Positions 34,440 to 43,083 of a stretch of DNA of 64,000 nucleotides are shown in pieces; position 1 is the first letter of the stretch; the number at the start of each line of letters is the position of its first letter. Source of the DNA: Streptomyces sp. SDr-06 (GTDB taxonomy: Bacteria > Actinomycetota > Actinomycetes > Streptomycetales > Streptomycetaceae). Made by a program: the position numbers and the translations under genes. Location: the NCBI RefSeq assembly GCF_003324565.1, contig NZ_QOLA01000008.1, positions 62,001 through 126,000 on the forward strand, read 5' to 3'. The notes under the pieces were generated by a model. That model was not told the DNA's origin and ran no database searches. It saw nothing but the letters and a program-made list of their open reading frames with translations.

Positions 34440-35654
34440 ATGGCCGACCGCGTCACGGTGATCGGCTGGGACGGCTCGCCCCTCACCCCCGCGGCCACCT
34501 CCGCCCTCTCCGCGGCCACCCTGGTGGCCGGCGCCGCCCACCACCTCGCCCTCCCCGAAGTACCGGCGGGCGCCGAGCGCATCCGGCTCGGCAGCGTGAG
34601 CCTGGCGGCCCGCCGCATCGCCGGACACCGCGGCAGCGCGGTCGTCCTCGCCGACGGCGACCCCGGCTTCTTCGGCGTCGTACGCACCCTCAGGGCGCCC
34701 GAGCACGGCCTGGAGGTCGAGGTCGTGCCCGCCGTCTCCGCCGTCGCGGCCGCCTTCGCACAGGCCGGGATGCCGTGGGACGACGCCCAGATCGTCGTCG
34801 CCCACCCCCGCACCCTGCGCCGCGCCGTCAACGTCTGCCGCGCCCACCCCAAGGTCGCCGTCCTGACCTCGCCCGGCGCCGGGCCCGCCGAACTCGCGCT
34901 GCTCCTCGAAGGCGTCCACCGCACCTTCGTCATCTGCGAGGAACTCGGCAGCGACCGCGAACAGGTCACCGTCCTCACCTCCGAGAACGCCGCCGACCAC
35001 GCCTGGCGCGACCCCAACGTCGTCATCGTCCTCGGCGGCGGCGGAGCGACCGAGGGCGACGGCTGGCTCGCCGGGCCCGCGCCCGGCTACCCGTCCGCGC
35101 CGCGCGGCTGGGCGCTGCCCGCCCGCGAGTACGGCGCCGGGCTCGGCCCGGGGGAGTCCACCGAGCTGCGCGCCGCCCAGCTCGCCCGGCTCGGGCCGCG
35201 CGTCGGCGACCTGGTCTGGGACATCGGCTGCGGCAGCGGCGCCCTGTCCACCGAGGCGGCCCGGTTCGGCGCCGCGGTCATCGCCGTCGACCACAGCGCG
35301 GACGCCTGTTCGCGCACCGAAACCGCCGCCCGCCGCTTCGGGGTCCAGGTCCAGGTCGTCCGCGGCAGGGCCCCGCACGTACTGGAGTCGCTGCCCGAGC
35401 CCGACGTCGTACGGGTCGGGGGCGGCGGCGCCGCCGTCGTGGAGGCGTGCGCCGACCGCAGGCCGGAGCGCATCGTGACGCACGCGGCCACCCGGGACGA
35501 GGCGGAGGCCGTGGGCGCCGCGCTGAGCGCCGGCGGATACGAGGTCGAGTGCGCGCTCATCCAATCGGTCGACCTCGACACGAGCGCCTGGTCGGAGCGC
35601 GAACGCTCGGTCGCCTTCCTGCTCTCCGGAAGGCGGAAAGAAAGATCCCTGTGA
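34440..35654 (+). CDS. cobL: Precorrin-6Y C5,15-methyltransferase (decarboxylating), CbiE-CbiT fusion
   Basis: Methylates C5 and C15 of the corrin ring and removes the acetate side-chain carboxyl at C12, in cobalamin synthesis. The 404-residue protein has a tetrapyrrole methylase CbiE half (about 5-205; VVLADGDPGFFGVVRTLRAP) and a CbiT half (about 230-400) with the SAM motif LVWDIGCGSGALSTEAA. This fused form is usual in actinobacteria. A ribosome site GGAGA is 13 bp away. The bluB-cobT fusion follows after a structured 338-bp gap. Confidence 0.93.
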   Translation: MADRVTVIGWDGSPLTPAATSALSAATLVAGAAHHLALPEVPAGAERIRLGSVSLAARRIAGHRGSAVVLADGDPGFFGVVRTLRAPEHGLEVEVVPAVSAVAAAFAQAGMPWDDAQIVVAHPRTLRRAVNVCRAHPKVAVLTSPGAGPAELALLLEGVHRTFVICEELGSDREQVTVLTSENAADHAWRDPNVVIVLGGGGATEGDGWLAGPAPGYPSAPRGWALPAREYGAGLGPGESTELRAAQLARLGPRVGDLVWDIGCGSGALSTEAARFGAAVIAVDHSADACSRTETAARRFGVQVQVVRGRAPHVLESLPEPDVVRVGGGGAAVVEACADRRPERIVTHAATRDEAEAVGAALSAGGYEVECALIQSVDLDTSAWSERERSVAFLLSGRRKERSL

Positions 35655-35694
35655 CTCTTCCGGCGCGTCGCGGGGGGTAGGCTGGCCGATCGTT

Positions 35695-35770
35695 GTACCG
35701 CTCCCGGCCGTTCGGCGCTCCGCTCGCCAAGGGCCGGAAAAGGGGACCGCTTTGGCACCCTTCGCGGTAC
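35695..35770 (+). ncRNA. Candidate structured RNA (three-way junction) in the bluB-cobT leader
   Basis: Pairing read directly: P1 GTACCGC (35695-35701) with GCGGTAC (35764-35770), 7 bp; P2 CCGGCC (35704-35709) with GGCCGG (35732-35737), extended after an internal loop by GGCG/CGCC (35714-35717 with 35725-35728); P3 AAGGG (35740-35744) with CCCTT (35758-35762), its loop holding CC/GG (35747-35748 with 35754-35755). Joining segments are only 1-2 nt. A -10-like TAGGCT (35678-35683) lies just upstream. I cannot match it to a known riboswitch class. Confidence 0.45.
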
Positions 35771-35812
35771 GGCACATCCGGGGGACGCGCAACGTGGCGC
35801 AGCCCACACGGT

Positions 35813-35884
35813 CCGTGGCCGAGACTGACCGCCACGGCGGCGAAGGCCCGCGACAATGCATGGTGTCGTTGATGCCTGCGGGCC
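35813..35884 (+). promoter_or_regulatory. Further helices in the bluB-cobT leader
   Basis: CCGTGGC (35813-35819) pairs with GCCACGG (35831-35837). GGCCCGC (35845-35851) pairs with GCGGGCC (35878-35884) and encloses GACA/TGTC (35852-35855 with 35864-35867). All are perfect. No other feature is seen between 35885 and the start codon except a tiny coupled frame at 35976. Confidence 0.4.
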
Positions 35885-35975
35885 GTTCGCACCGCGCGGC
35901 GCACACGTTCTGAGCGACGGTGCCTCACGCGTCCAGCGTGTGCGGCCCCGGGCGCAGGCCGAAGGAGCACTACAG

Positions 35976-35996
35976 ATGGGCGAGGGGTACGCATGA
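35976..35996 (+). other. Six-codon minicistron overlapping the bluB-cobT start
   Basis: ATG 35976, preceded by GAAGGAG, encodes MGEGYA and stops at TGA 35994-35996, which overlaps the bluB-cobT ATG (ATGA). It may serve to load ribosomes for coupled translation. Confidence 0.3.
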
Positions 35997-38900
35997 CTGA
36001 CACCGGCCAGGTCCCGGGCGAGGGACTGCCGGAGAACGCAGGCATGGTGGAACAGCCGGGCGTCCCCGCTCCCGGCGCCTACACCTTCCTCGACCCCTCC
36101 GAGAACGGCGCGGACGACGACGATCTGCTCCTGATGCCGGGCGCCCAGGGCGCCTGGATCGACCCGCAGTCGGCGCCCGCCCCCGCCGCGGCCCAGGTGC
36201 CTCCGGCTCCCGGCCCGGTCGAGCCGGGCGCGCACGAGACCGGCGGCCGCGACACCGGCTCCGTCGAGCTCGGTGGCGTACGGGCCCCGCAGGCGTCCTC
36301 GGCGCCGGCCGGTCCGCCGCCCCGCCGCCCGCTCCACCTCGGCCCGCAGGTGCCGGACGCCTCCGCCGGAGTCGTCCGTTCCCTCGCCGACCGCGGCCCT
36401 GCCGGAACCCCCGCGAACCCGATGCCGACGCGCACCCAGGGTCCGCCGACCACCGGGCCGGAGTACCTGGACGTGCCGCGTGAGGAGCCCGCGGCGCAGC
36501 AGCCCGCTCCCCACCTCGGCGAGCTTCCGCCCCAGCCCGGCATGGCATGGACGCCTCAGCAGCGCACAGCGCCCCACGCGTCCCTCAACACACCCATGCC
36601 CCCTGCAGAAACGGTCGTCCCGGAGGAGTTCGCGGTCCAGGCGTCCGTTCCGGCCGCTCAGCCCCAGGCCGCCGAACAGTCGGCCGTGCCCGCGGCGCGG
36701 CCGGAGCGGCCCGCCCTGCTCGTGGACCAGCTCGTCGCCCAGCAGGCGGCGCCGCACGCCCAGCAGCAGGCCGGACCGCCGCAGCCGGTGGGCCAGTTCG
36801 TGCCGGTCGAGGGCTCGGTGCCGACCGGCCCCCACCTCGCGCCCGCACCCGCCCAGGCCGCACCCGCGCAGCCCGCATCCGTGCCGGAGGCGTCCGTTCC
36901 GCAAGCGCCCCGGGCGCAGGACGTGCCGCAGCAGGCCGCCGAACCGCTGGCCCCGGCACCCGAGCCCGTCGCTCCGGCCGCCGCAGAGCCCGTGGCCCCC
37001 GCCGCCCAGCCCGCCCCTCAGGTGGCCCAGGCGGAGCCGGTCGCACAGGCCGAGCCCGCCGGTCCGGTCGTCGAACCGGTGGCCGCCGAGCCCGTGGCGG
37101 CCGAGCCGGTCGTGGCCGAGCCCGTCGCCGAGGCGGCGCCCGCCCAGCCGGCGGCCCCGGAGCCGGTGCCCGCCCAGGCCGCCGCGCCCGAGGACGGCCC
37201 GGCCGTCGCGGCGCCCGGCCAGGCGACCACGCATGTCGCCGTTCCCGTACCGCAGCCCGCTCCCGAGGAGCAGGCCGCGCCGCGGGCGGACGTCGCGGAG
37301 CCCGCCTCCGCAGCGCCGGTGGCCGAGCCGGTCCAGGCGGCCGAGCCCGTGCTCGTACCGCAGCAGGAGCAGCACGTCGCCGCCGAGGCCCCGGTCACCG
37401 AGGAGGCGCCGCGGACCGCGCAGGACGACGAGGCGCCCGTGGCCGAGGAGCCCCTCGAAGTGATCGCCGCGCAGCGGCCCACCGCCCCGGAACCCGCGGC
37501 CGGGCCCGAGGCGTCCGCCGCGGCCGAGGAGCTCGCCGAGGTCATCGAGGCGCCCGAGCAGGCGCCCGCCGCCCCCGCCTACGACGACGCCGAGCGCGAG
37601 GCCGTCCTGCGCGTCATGCGCGAGCGCCGCGACATCCGCAACGGCTTCCGCGGCGACCCCATCCCGCACGAGGTGCTGCTGCGCGTCCTGGAGGCGGCCC
37701 ACACCGCGCCCTCCGTCGGCCATTCGCAGCCCTGGGACTTCGTGGTCATCCGGTCCGCCGAGACCCGTCGCACCATGCACGAACTCGCCCAGCGCCAGCG
37801 CGAGGCCTACGCCAAGTCGCTGCCCAAGGGCCGGGCCAAGCAGTTCAAGGAACTGAAGATCGAGGCCATCCTCGAAACCCCGGTCAACATCGTGGTCACC
37901 GCGGACCCGACCCGCGGCGGCCGGCACACCCTCGGCCGCTACACCCAGCCGCAGATGGCGCCCTACTCCTCGGCGCTCGCCGTCGAGAACCTGTGGCTCG
38001 CCGCCCGCGCCGAGGGCCTCGGCGTCGGCTGGGTCTCCTTCTTCGACGAGCGCGAGATGGTGCGCGCCCTCGGCCTGCCCGAACACCTCGAAGTCGTCGC
38101 CTACCTCTGTGTCGGCTACGTCGACGAGTTCCCGGAGGAGCCGGAGCTGATGCAGGCGGGCTGGTCCAAGCGCCGCCCCCTGTCCTGGGTCGTCCACGAG
38201 GAGACGTACGGCCGCCGCGCGCTGCCCGGCGAGGACCCGCACGACCTCCTGGAGGAGACCGTCGCGGGCATCCGCCCGCTGGACGCCAAGGCGCTCGGCG
38301 AGGCCTGGGAGCGCCAGAAGCGGATGACCAAGCCCGCGGGCGCGCTCGGCATGCTGGAGATCATCTCCGCGCAGCTGTCCGGTCTGTCCCGCAAGTGCCC
38401 GCCGCCGATCCCGGAGCCCGCCGCGGTGGCGATCTTCGCCGGTGACCACGGGGTGCACGCCCAGGGCGTCACCCCCTGGCCCCAGGAAGTCACCGGCCAG
38501 ATGGTCGCCAACTTCCTCGGCGGCGGGGCGGTCTGCAACGCGTTCGCCAACCAGGTGGGCGCCGAGGTCTGCGTCATCGACGTGGGCGTCGCCTCCGAAC
38601 TCCCGGCCACTCCGGGCCTGTTGCCCCGCAAGGTGCGCGCGGGCACCGGTGACATGACGACCGGCCCCGCGATGACCCGCGAGGAGGCCGTCGCGGCCAT
38701 CGAGGTGGGCATCGAGACCGCCCGCGACCTGGTGGCGGCGGGCAACAAGGCGCTCCTGACGGGCGAGATGGGCATCGCCAACACCACGGTGTCGGCCGCG
38801 CTCATCTCCCTCTACACGGGCGTCGACCCGGCCGAGGTCACCGGCCGCGGCACCGGCATCAACGACGAGACGCACGCCCGCAAGGTCGACGTCGTGCGCC

Positions 38901-39295
38901 GCGCCCTCGAACTGCACCAGCCGGACCCGGCCGACCCCATCGGCGTCCTCGCCGCGGTCGGCGGCCTGGAGCACGCGGCCCTGGTCGGCTTCCTGCTCGG
39001 CGGCGCCTCCTTGCGTACGCCGGTGATCCTCGACGGCGTCAGCACGGGAGCGGCCGCCCTGGTCGCCCGCGCGATCGCCCCCGAGGTGCTCTCCGCCTGC
39101 ATCGCGGGCCACCGCAGCGCCGAGCCCGGTCACGTGGCGGCGCTGAACAAGCTGGGGCTGCGTCCGCTGGTCGACCTGGACCTCCGCCTCGGCGAGGGCA
39201 CCGGCGCCCTGCTCGCCCTGCCGGTGGTGCAGAGCGCGGCCCGCGCGATGCACGAGGTCGCGACGTTCGACTCGGCGGGCGTCACCGAGAAGTAG
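35993..39295 (+). CDS. cobT: BluB-CobT fusion with a long disordered N-terminal region
   Basis: Two steps of lower-ligand assembly in one protein of 1100 residues. Residues about 529-745 are a BluB-type flavin-destroying nitroreductase that makes 5,6-dimethylbenzimidazole from FMNH2 (RDIRNGFRGDPIPHEVLL, HTAPSVGHSQPWDFVVI, RYTQPQMAPYSSALAVENLW). Residues about 757-1100 are CobT, which attaches the base to phosphoribose from nicotinate mononucleotide (IFAGDHGVHAQGVTPWPQEV, GEMGIANTTVSAAL, and the catalytic Glu in LRLGEGTGALLALP, about 1067). Residues 1-525 are Ala/Pro/Gln/Glu-rich, with AEPVA-type repeats, no recognisable fold, and no counterpart in stand-alone enzymes. GAGGGG precedes the ATG. 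Confidence 0.9.
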   Translation: MTDTGQVPGEGLPENAGMVEQPGVPAPGAYTFLDPSENGADDDDLLLMPGAQGAWIDPQSAPAPAAAQVPPAPGPVEPGAHETGGRDTGSVELGGVRAPQASSAPAGPPPRRPLHLGPQVPDASAGVVRSLADRGPAGTPANPMPTRTQGPPTTGPEYLDVPREEPAAQQPAPHLGELPPQPGMAWTPQQRTAPHASLNTPMPPAETVVPEEFAVQASVPAAQPQAAEQSAVPAARPERPALLVDQLVAQQAAPHAQQQAGPPQPVGQFVPVEGSVPTGPHLAPAPAQAAPAQPASVPEASVPQAPRAQDVPQQAAEPLAPAPEPVAPAAAEPVAPAAQPAPQVAQAEPVAQAEPAGPVVEPVAAEPVAAEPVVAEPVAEAAPAQPAAPEPVPAQAAAPEDGPAVAAPGQATTHVAVPVPQPAPEEQAAPRADVAEPASAAPVAEPVQAAEPVLVPQQEQHVAAEAPVTEEAPRTAQDDEAPVAEEPLEVIAAQRPTAPEPAAGPEASAAAEELAEVIEAPEQAPAAPAYDDAEREAVLRVMRERRDIRNGFRGDPIPHEVLLRVLEAAHTAPSVGHSQPWDFVVIRSAETRRTMHELAQRQREAYAKSLPKGRAKQFKELKIEAILETPVNIVVTADPTRGGRHTLGRYTQPQMAPYSSALAVENLWLAARAEGLGVGWVSFFDEREMVRALGLPEHLEVVAYLCVGYVDEFPEEPELMQAGWSKRRPLSWVVHEETYGRRALPGEDPHDLLEETVAGIRPLDAKALGEAWERQKRMTKPAGALGMLEIISAQLSGLSRKCPPPIPEPAAVAIFAGDHGVHAQGVTPWPQEVTGQMVANFLGGGAVCNAFANQVGAEVCVIDVGVASELPATPGLLPRKVRAGTGDMTTGPAMTREEAVAAIEVGIETARDLVAAGNKALLTGEMGIANTTVSAALISLYTGVDPAEVTGRGTGINDETHARKVDVVRRALELHQPDPADPIGVLAAVGGLEHAALVGFLLGGASLRTPVILDGVSTGAAALVARAIAPEVLSACIAGHRSAEPGHVAALNKLGLRPLVDLDLRLGEGTGALLALPVVQSAARAMHEVATFDSAGVTEK

Positions 39296-39302
39296 CCCGT
39301 AC

Positions 39303-39347
39303 GCACGAGCGGGGGCCGGGGTCAGCGACCCCGGCCCCCGCTCGTGC
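39303..39347 (+). terminator. Intrinsic terminator of bluB-cobT
   Basis: A perfect 21-bp stem, 39303-39323 with 39327-39347, with an AGC loop, beginning 8 bp after the stop. Confidence 0.92.
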
Positions 39348-39462
39348 CACAGCACCCGCGCGCCCCTTAGGCTGTCCGCGGGACCGCGTACCCCCTCCCA
39401 CCAGCCGCTTCACCGCCGCAGCGGCTCACCGCACGCCACTCCGCCCGAGGAGCACCGCCGCC

Positions 39463-40683
39463 ATGGTCGAACACCCCGCGTACCCCGTAGGCCTCCGCCT
39501 CACCGGCCGCCGCGTCGTCGTCGTCGGCGGCGGCCAGGTCGCCCAGCGCCGCCTGCCGGCTCTGATCGCCGCCGGGGCGGACGTCACCCTGGTCTCCCCG
39601 AGCGCCACTCCTTCCGTCGAGGCGATGGCGGACGCGGGCGAGATCCGCTGGGAGCGCCGCCGCTTCCAGGACGGCGACCTCGCGGACGCCTGGTACGCCC
39701 TGGTCGCCACGGCCGACACCGAGGCCAACGCGCGCATCTCCGCCGAGGCCGAGCGCTCCCGCGTCTGGTGCGTCCGCTCCGACGACGCGACCGCCGCCAC
39801 CGCCTGGACCCCGGCCACCGGCCGCTCCGAGGGCGTCACGGTCGCCGTCCTCACCACCGACACCCCCGACCCGCGCCGCTCCGCGGCGATCCGCGACGCG
39901 ATCGTGGAGGGCCTGCGCGACGGCACCCTCGTGGCTCCGCAGCAGCGCACCCGCGCCCCGGGGGTCGCGCTGGTCGGCGGCGGGCCCGGCGACCCCGACC
40001 TGATCACCGTGCGCGGCCGCAGGCTGCTCGCCGAGGCGGACGTGGTCATCGCCGACCGGCTCGGCCCCCGCGACCTCCTGGACGAACTCCCCCCGCACGT
40101 CGAGGTCATCGACGCCGCGAAGATCCCGTACGGCCGCTTCATGGCGCAGGAGGCCATCAACAACGCGCTGATCGAGCACGCCAAGGCGGGCAAGGCGGTG
40201 GTCCGGCTCAAGGGCGGTGACCCGTATGTGTTCGGGCGCGGCATGGAGGAACTCCAGGCGCTCGCCGACGCCGGGGTCACCTGCACGGTGGTGCCGGGCA
40301 TCTCCAGCTCCATCTCGGTGCCGGGCGCGGTCGGCATCCCGGTCACGCACCGGGGCGTGGCCCATGAGTTCACCGTGGTCAGCGGCCATGTGGCGCCGGA
40401 CGACCCGCGCTCCCTGGTCGACTGGGAGTCGCTGGCGCGGCTGCGCGGCACCCTGGTGATCCTGATGGGCGTCGACAAGATCGGCGCCATCGCCGAGGCC
40501 CTCGTCACGCACGGCAAGGACCCGGCGACGCCGGTCGCACTCGTCCAGGAAGGCACCACCGCGGCCCAGCGCCGCGTGGACGCGACGCTGGGGAGCGTCG
40601 GCGAGGCCGCCCGCGCCGAGGAAGTGAAGCCCCCGGCCGTCATCGTCATCGGCGACGTCGTCGCCGTGAACTCCCGCCCGTAA
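39463..40683 (+). CDS. cysG: Siroheme synthase-type protein: uroporphyrinogen-III methyltransferase with precorrin-2 dehydrogenase
   Basis: Makes precorrin-2 and oxidises it to sirohydrochlorin, feeding both siroheme and cobalamin. 406 residues: an NAD-binding dehydrogenase/ferrochelatase part (about 8-160, VVVVGGGQVAQRRLPALIAA), then the SUMT domain (about 165-400) with GVALVGGGPGDPDLITVRG, RLKGGDPYVFGRG and VVPGISSSISVPG. Slightly shorter than enterobacterial CysG because the central dimerisation part is reduced. GAGGAG precedes the ATG. It follows the bluB-cobT terminator, so it has its own promoter. Confidence 0.95.
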   Translation: MVEHPAYPVGLRLTGRRVVVVGGGQVAQRRLPALIAAGADVTLVSPSATPSVEAMADAGEIRWERRRFQDGDLADAWYALVATADTEANARISAEAERSRVWCVRSDDATAATAWTPATGRSEGVTVAVLTTDTPDPRRSAAIRDAIVEGLRDGTLVAPQQRTRAPGVALVGGGPGDPDLITVRGRRLLAEADVVIADRLGPRDLLDELPPHVEVIDAAKIPYGRFMAQEAINNALIEHAKAGKAVVRLKGGDPYVFGRGMEELQALADAGVTCTVVPGISSSISVPGAVGIPVTHRGVAHEFTVVSGHVAPDDPRSLVDWESLARLRGTLVILMGVDKIGAIAEALVTHGKDPATPVALVQEGTTAAQRRVDATLGSVGEAARAEEVKPPAVIVIGDVVAVNSRP

Positions 40684-40747
40684 CCACCGGTAACGGATCT
40701 CCGTCCCAGCCGTTGGCACCACACCCACGACAAGGCAGTATCACCCT

Positions 40748-41566
40748 GTGGCCGATCTCATCACCGTCGAGGACCCCGACGACCCCCGCCTGCGCGACTA
40801 CACCGGCCTGACCGACGTGGAACTGCGGCGCCGCCGCGAACCCGCCGAGGGCCTCTTCATCGCCGAGGGCGAGAAGGTCATCAGACGGGCCAAGGACGCC
40901 GGGTACGAGATGCGCTCGATGCTCCTTTCGGCCAAGTGGGTCGACGTCATGCGGGACGTCATCGACGAGCTCCCGGCGCCCGTGTACGCGGTCAGCCCGG
41001 ACCTCGCCGAACGTGTCACCGGCTACCACGTGCACCGCGGGGCGCTCGCCTCCATGCAGCGCAAGCCGCTCCCGGCCGCCGAGGAACTCCTCACCACCGC
41101 CCGCCGGGTGGTGGTCATGGAGGCGGTCAACGACCACACCAACATCGGCGCGATCTTCCGCAGCGCGGCCGCCCTCGGCATGGACGCGGTCCTGCTCTCC
41201 CCGGACTGCGCCGACCCGCTGTACCGCCGCTCGGTGAAGGTCTCCATGGGCGCGGTCTTCTCGGTCCCGTACGCCCGCCTGGAGTCCTGGCCCAAGGGCC
41301 TGGAGACGGTCCGCGAGGCGGGCTACCGGTTGCTGGCCCTCACCCCTGACGAGAAGGCCTCCAGCATCGAGGAGGCCGCCCCGCACAGACTCGACAAGGT
41401 GGCCCTCATGCTGGGCGCGGAGGGCGACGGCCTCTCCACCCAGGCACTGGTCGCCGCCGACGAATGGGTGCGCATCCCGATGGCCCACGGCGTCGACTCG
41501 CTGAACGTGGGCGCGGCGGCGGCGGTCGCCTTCTACGCGGTGGCCACGGGCCGCCCGACCACCTGA
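40748..41566 (+). CDS. TrmH/SpoU family RNA 2'-O-methyltransferase
   Basis: A 272-residue SPOUT methyltransferase acting on rRNA or tRNA ribose. An N-terminal substrate-binding part contains EGLFIAEGEKVIRRAKDAG. The knotted SAM domain shows NDHTNIGAIFRSAAALGMDA (motif 1), LMLGAEGDGLS (motif 2) and IPMAHGVDSLNVGAAAAVAF (motif 3). The target nucleotide is not predictable. GTG start. A hairpin lies between it and the convergent kinase gene. Confidence 0.92.
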   Translation: MADLITVEDPDDPRLRDYTGLTDVELRRRREPAEGLFIAEGEKVIRRAKDAGYEMRSMLLSAKWVDVMRDVIDELPAPVYAVSPDLAERVTGYHVHRGALASMQRKPLPAAEELLTTARRVVVMEAVNDHTNIGAIFRSAAALGMDAVLLSPDCADPLYRRSVKVSMGAVFSVPYARLESWPKGLETVREAGYRLLALTPDEKASSIEEAAPHRLDKVALMLGAEGDGLSTQALVAADEWVRIPMAHGVDSLNVGAAAAVAFYAVATGRPTT

Positions 41567-41575
41567 AGCCCGGCC

Positions 41576-41605
41576 CCGCGCCCCTGGCCCGGGGAGCGCG
41601 GGGCG
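41576..41605. terminator. Hairpin between convergent genes
   Basis: CCCCGCGC (41576-41583) pairs with GCGCGGGG (41598-41605), and CCC/GGG extends it inside, with one bulge. No T run. Confidence 0.6.
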
Positions 41606-41683
41606 GTGACCTCGTGCGGCTCCGCCGCGCGGGCGCGACCAGCCGTGGCGAGTCCCACCGGAAACAGGCTCCCGGCAGGGCCC

Positions 41684-42883
41684 TCAGAACTGCTTGACCG
41701 CGGCGATCCCCAGCAGAACGATCAGCGTGACCAGCACGAACACGGTGAGCCGCTGCCGCAGCAGCCGGGGGTTGGCGGGCCGCAGCCCGCCCAGGGTGCG
41801 CGCCCCGGGCCGCGTGCCCGGACGCCCGCCGGAACGGGAGGGGGTGCCGCGCGACCCGCCGGGACGCGAACCCCCCGTGCGCGGCGCCGAGCCCGGACCC
41901 GTACGGGCCCCGGACCGGGGCCCCGGGGAGGAACCGGTACCCCGCCCCGCCTCCGTGTACCGCTGGGTGCGGTCGTCGAGCCGCCCCGTGGGCCGCTCGA
42001 CCTCGACGCGCTCGCGCTGGGCCGGCGGCCGTACGTCCGCGCCCTGCCCGTGCAGACCGCCCTGGGCCTCCCGGGCGGCGATCTCCTTGAGCCGCATCGA
42101 CAGCTGGAGCGTGCTGGGCCTCTCCTCCGGGTCCTTCGCGAGGCACGCCCGCACGAGCGGCGCCAGCGCGTCCGGGACCCCGCGCAGCTGTGCCTCCTCG
42201 TGCACCACGCGGTAGAGCATCACCTCGGAACTGCCGTGCCCGAAGGGCGAGTCGCCCATCGCGGCGTACGCCAGCGTGGCGCCGAGCGAGAAGACGTCGG
42301 TGGCCGGGGTGACGGCGGCGCCGCGCACCTGCTCGGGGGCGAGGAAGCCGGGGGAGCCGACGGCGGTGCCGACGTGCGTGAGCGTCGAGGCGCCGGTGGC
42401 CCAGGCGATCCCGAAGTCGATGATCCTGGGCCCCTTCGGGGACAGCAGGATGTTGGACGGCTTGAGGTCCCGGTGGACGACCCCCGCCTCGTGCACCGCC
42501 ACGAGCCCCTCGGACAGCGCGGCCCCGATGGCGGCGGTGTCGGCGGCCGCCAGCGGACCCTCCTCGGCGACCTTGTCGTGCAGCGAGGGGCCGGGCACGT
42601 ACTGGGTCGCGAACCAGGGCCGCTCGGCCTCCAGGTCGGCGGCGACCAGCCGGGCCGTGCAACCACCCCGGATGCGCCGCGCGGCCGAGACCTCGCGCGC
42701 GAACCGGGACCGGAACTCCTGGTCCTCGGCGAGGTCGGGCCGGATCACCTTCAGCGCCACCCGCTGCCCACGCCGGTCGGAGCCGAGGTACACGACCCCC
42801 ATGCCGCCCGCGCCGAGCCGCCGGTGGAGCCTGAACGAGCCGACGACACGCGGGTCCTCGCGCCGGAGCCGCATCATCGCCAT
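41684..42883 (-). CDS. Tail-anchored Ser/Thr protein kinase
   Basis: A Hanks-type kinase of 399 residues. The glycine loop is GAGGMG (24-29), the ATP Lys is in VALK (K45), the catalytic loop is HRDLKPSN (137-144) and DFG is at 157-159; all key residues are present. Residues about 285-370 are basic, Pro/Gly/Ser/Arg-rich and disordered, and one hydrophobic helix (377-397) ends the protein. There is no extracellular PASTA or other sensor domain, so it should face the cytoplasm only. The start is uncertain among Met codons at 42889, 42883 and 42877; 42883 has the best-spaced GGGG. Confidence 0.9.
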   Translation of the reverse strand: MAMMRLRREDPRVVGSFRLHRRLGAGGMGVVYLGSDRRGQRVALKVIRPDLAEDQEFRSRFAREVSAARRIRGGCTARLVAADLEAERPWFATQYVPGPSLHDKVAEEGPLAAADTAAIGAALSEGLVAVHEAGVVHRDLKPSNILLSPKGPRIIDFGIAWATGASTLTHVGTAVGSPGFLAPEQVRGAAVTPATDVFSLGATLAYAAMGDSPFGHGSSEVMLYRVVHEEAQLRGVPDALAPLVRACLAKDPEERPSTLQLSMRLKEIAAREAQGGLHGQGADVRPPAQRERVEVERPTGRLDDRTQRYTEAGRGTGSSPGPRSGARTGPGSAPRTGGSRPGGSRGTPSRSGGRPGTRPGARTLGGLRPANPRLLRQRLTVFVLVTLIVLLGIAAVKQF

Positions 42884-43083
42884 TTTCATCCCCGCTGCCA
42901 GTCCTGTTGACGTGGCACAGCTTACGTACCCGTCGCCCGGTGTGCTCATAGGCCGCGCCCTCGCGGCCCGGCCGATTGTCAGTGCCGGGTGGGAAACTTG
43001 AAGAGTGGTCAGCAGCCCGTGGATCCAGGGCCGCTGACCCGTGCGAGATCTCAACGGTCCGTCGCAGAAGGGGGTTTGGATCT

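Noticed and set aside
35695..35770. The 76-nt element as a tRNA
   Set aside because: It has a 7-bp closing stem and tRNA-like length, but only three arms; there is no T loop TTCRA and no anticodon arm in the right place.
35690..35990. Cobalamin or FMN riboswitch before bluB-cobT
   Set aside because: No B12-box-type sequence and none of the conserved FMN-riboswitch blocks could be found by eye. A covariance search would settle this.
35087..39355. A 1422-codon open frame on the minus strand over cobL and bluB-cobT
   Set aside because: Antisense to known enzymes. It is only the mirror of the biased codons, with Gly/Arg/Leu runs opposite the Ala/Pro-rich region.
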